Shown piece by piece: positions 20,412 through 21,389 of a stretch of DNA of 21,389 nt. The position numbers and the translations under genes were made by a program. Source of the stretch: Azolla pinnata (lineage: Eukaryota > Streptophyta > Polypodiopsida > Salviniales > Salviniaceae); NCBI GenBank assembly GCA_037176905.1, contig JBBBWG010010767.1:1-21389 (forward strand), in the 5' to 3' direction. How positions within the stretch are numbered: the stretch's first letter is position 1; each line of letters begins with the position of its first letter. The notes beneath the pieces were generated by a model that worked only from the letters and a program-made list of their open reading frames with translations, was not told the DNA's origin and searched no databases.

Positions 20412-21145
20412 TGGGGATTTATTTTATTTTATTTTCTTTTCTTTTATTTTGCTGCACGGATCGCCGTCGGTGCCCGCCTCCCCATCGGACGACGCCCATT
20501 TCTCGAGATGTCCTTTTCTTTTTCCGTTTTTCCTTCTTTTTTCTTCGATTTCCATTTTTATGTTTTCCGATGGAGGAATTAATTACACTCGAACGTTTTT
20601 TGACAGCCGTCGGATGGAGAAGAATTACAATGCCTCCTCTTTCAGCCGTCCGATGGTTTCCCTTACCAGAGCTGGCTAGCCATATGAAAATGTATGTAAT
20701 TTCACTGACATTCGCTCTCCCCTGGAATCAAGCTTGTCTTTGGTCCTGATTCGGATCTTCATCTCGGTCGCATTGATTATAACTAGTTTGACCGATTCGA
20801 TGACAGTGAATTAACATTGTGAGAAAGAATCATAATAATCGTCGATGAAGAGGATGAACTTGCATGTCGATCACCCCTTTTTGTATAAATCGGATTGTTG
20901 TTCCCTAGTGCTGATGGATGATCACGGTGGCGATGGTGATGGTGATGGTGGTGATGTTGGTGATTGTGATGATGATGATGATGATGATGTGATTACAGTG
21001 GTGACCATGGGCGCATTAATGAAGCTGGTAAGACGTCGATGAAATCGAATGCTAGTACTACCTACAAACCCACTGCAAGACCAAAAACAGTTAATACAGT
21101 TATAACTAGTCTCTTCTCTTTAATTACCTTAATGTACAATATTAT
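20412..21145. repeat. Right arm of the long inverted repeat
   Basis: This is the reverse-complement partner of 1-785. The order from left to right is: pyrimidine-rich segment with GCCGTCCGATGG-type motifs, a unique segment with CTCGGTCGCATTGATTATAA, the GAT tract (20911-20991), then sequence like the 3' end of gene 2. The arm may continue past 21145, but the partner is cut by the window start. Confidence 0.9.
20911..20991. repeat. GAT tract in the right arm
   Basis: GAT/GGT triplets correspond to the longer tract at 139-288 in the left arm and, in position, to the Asp codons at the end of gene 2. Confidence 0.9.
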
Positions 21146-21389
21146 ACAAGTTCATAATACATTAGATTGGAATGTTGAGTTTCAATATAATCATGTTGAT
21201 GTTTCAAGTGTAGTACTGTAGTCAGATTTATGGATCAGCAAGTCTAGAATTTAATGAAAGACCAATCGCTAGCTTATCTCGTCAACACTCATTCAAAATC
21301 AGGCACAGGAAAAGATTCAATGGAATTCTGAATCAACGAATGAATGTCAAGCTGTCAATGAATTAAGGGTAATTAACCAGAAATTACCA
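20960..21389 (+). repeat. Direct-repeat copy 2 of the gene 2 tail and flank
   Basis: From the GAT run on, this segment follows gene 2's end: ATGAAGCTGGTA and AAATCGAATGCTAGTAC match 18638 and 18663 onwards, and ACAGTTAATACAGTTA matches 18704 onwards. From about 21165 it matches 19424 onwards to the window end. About 600 bases of gene 2 flank are absent. It keeps no IST1 domain, so it is a fragment and not a gene copy. Confidence 0.8.

Noticed and set aside
1..21389. Arms as long terminal repeats of a retrotransposon.
   Set aside because: The arms are inverted, not direct, and no gag, protease, reverse transcriptase or integrase motif is visible between them.
1..21389. tRNA or rRNA genes.
   Set aside because: No cloverleaf with A and B box signals and no conserved rRNA stretch was noticed on either strand.

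Overview
This window is nuclear DNA of a flowering plant. The signs are genes split by GT-AG introns of about 90 to 1,200 bases, AT-rich introns, many long microsatellites, plant-type IST1-like (DUF292, 'Regulator of Vps4 activity in the MVB pathway') proteins with long disordered tails, and a decayed copy of a plant HAC-type (CBP/p300) histone acetyltransferase. The species cannot be told from the sequence. All product calls come from reading conceptual translations against remembered family motifs; no search was run.

Layout. Bases 1-785 are one arm of a long inverted repeat whose partner is at about 20412-21145. Bases 867-1797 hold nothing I recognise. Gene 1 (2083-6190, +, 8 coding exons, 672 aa) is a complete IST1-like gene. 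After its 3' region (6191-6591) and a small 3 x 23 bp repeat comes a HAC-like pseudogene (about 7038-8911, +) with frameshifts, stops and lost domains. Bases 8912-9600 are unassigned. Bases 9601-10258 hold three near-identical units of about 220 bp, followed by a GAAT microsatellite and a more diverged repeat layer to about 10700. The 2 kb before gene 2 (about 11040-13011) is full of GATTAG and CTAATC motifs and microsatellites. Gene 2 (13012-18606, +, 6 coding exons, 1037 aa) is a second, diverged IST1-like gene with a very long acidic tail. The rest (18607-21389) holds gene 2's 3' region, a hairpin, GAT tracts, a cluster of GCCGTCCGATGG-type motifs, and the right arm of the inverted repeat. 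The outer part of that arm is also a diverged direct copy of gene 2's tail and downstream DNA.

How the parts relate. Both genes keep the N-terminal IST1 domain that binds ESCRT-III (CHMP1-type) subunits and Vps4/SKD1 in multivesicular-body sorting. Their first five introns lie at matching positions with identical phases (2,0,2,0,0) and exons 2 and 3 have identical lengths (133 and 104 nt), so they share an ancestor. Their tails are unrelated in length and composition apart from an Ala-rich helix. The most unusual features are the inverted arms more than 19 kb apart that enclose both genes, the three-way relation between the arms and the 3' end of gene 2, and the HAC remnant between the two paralogues.
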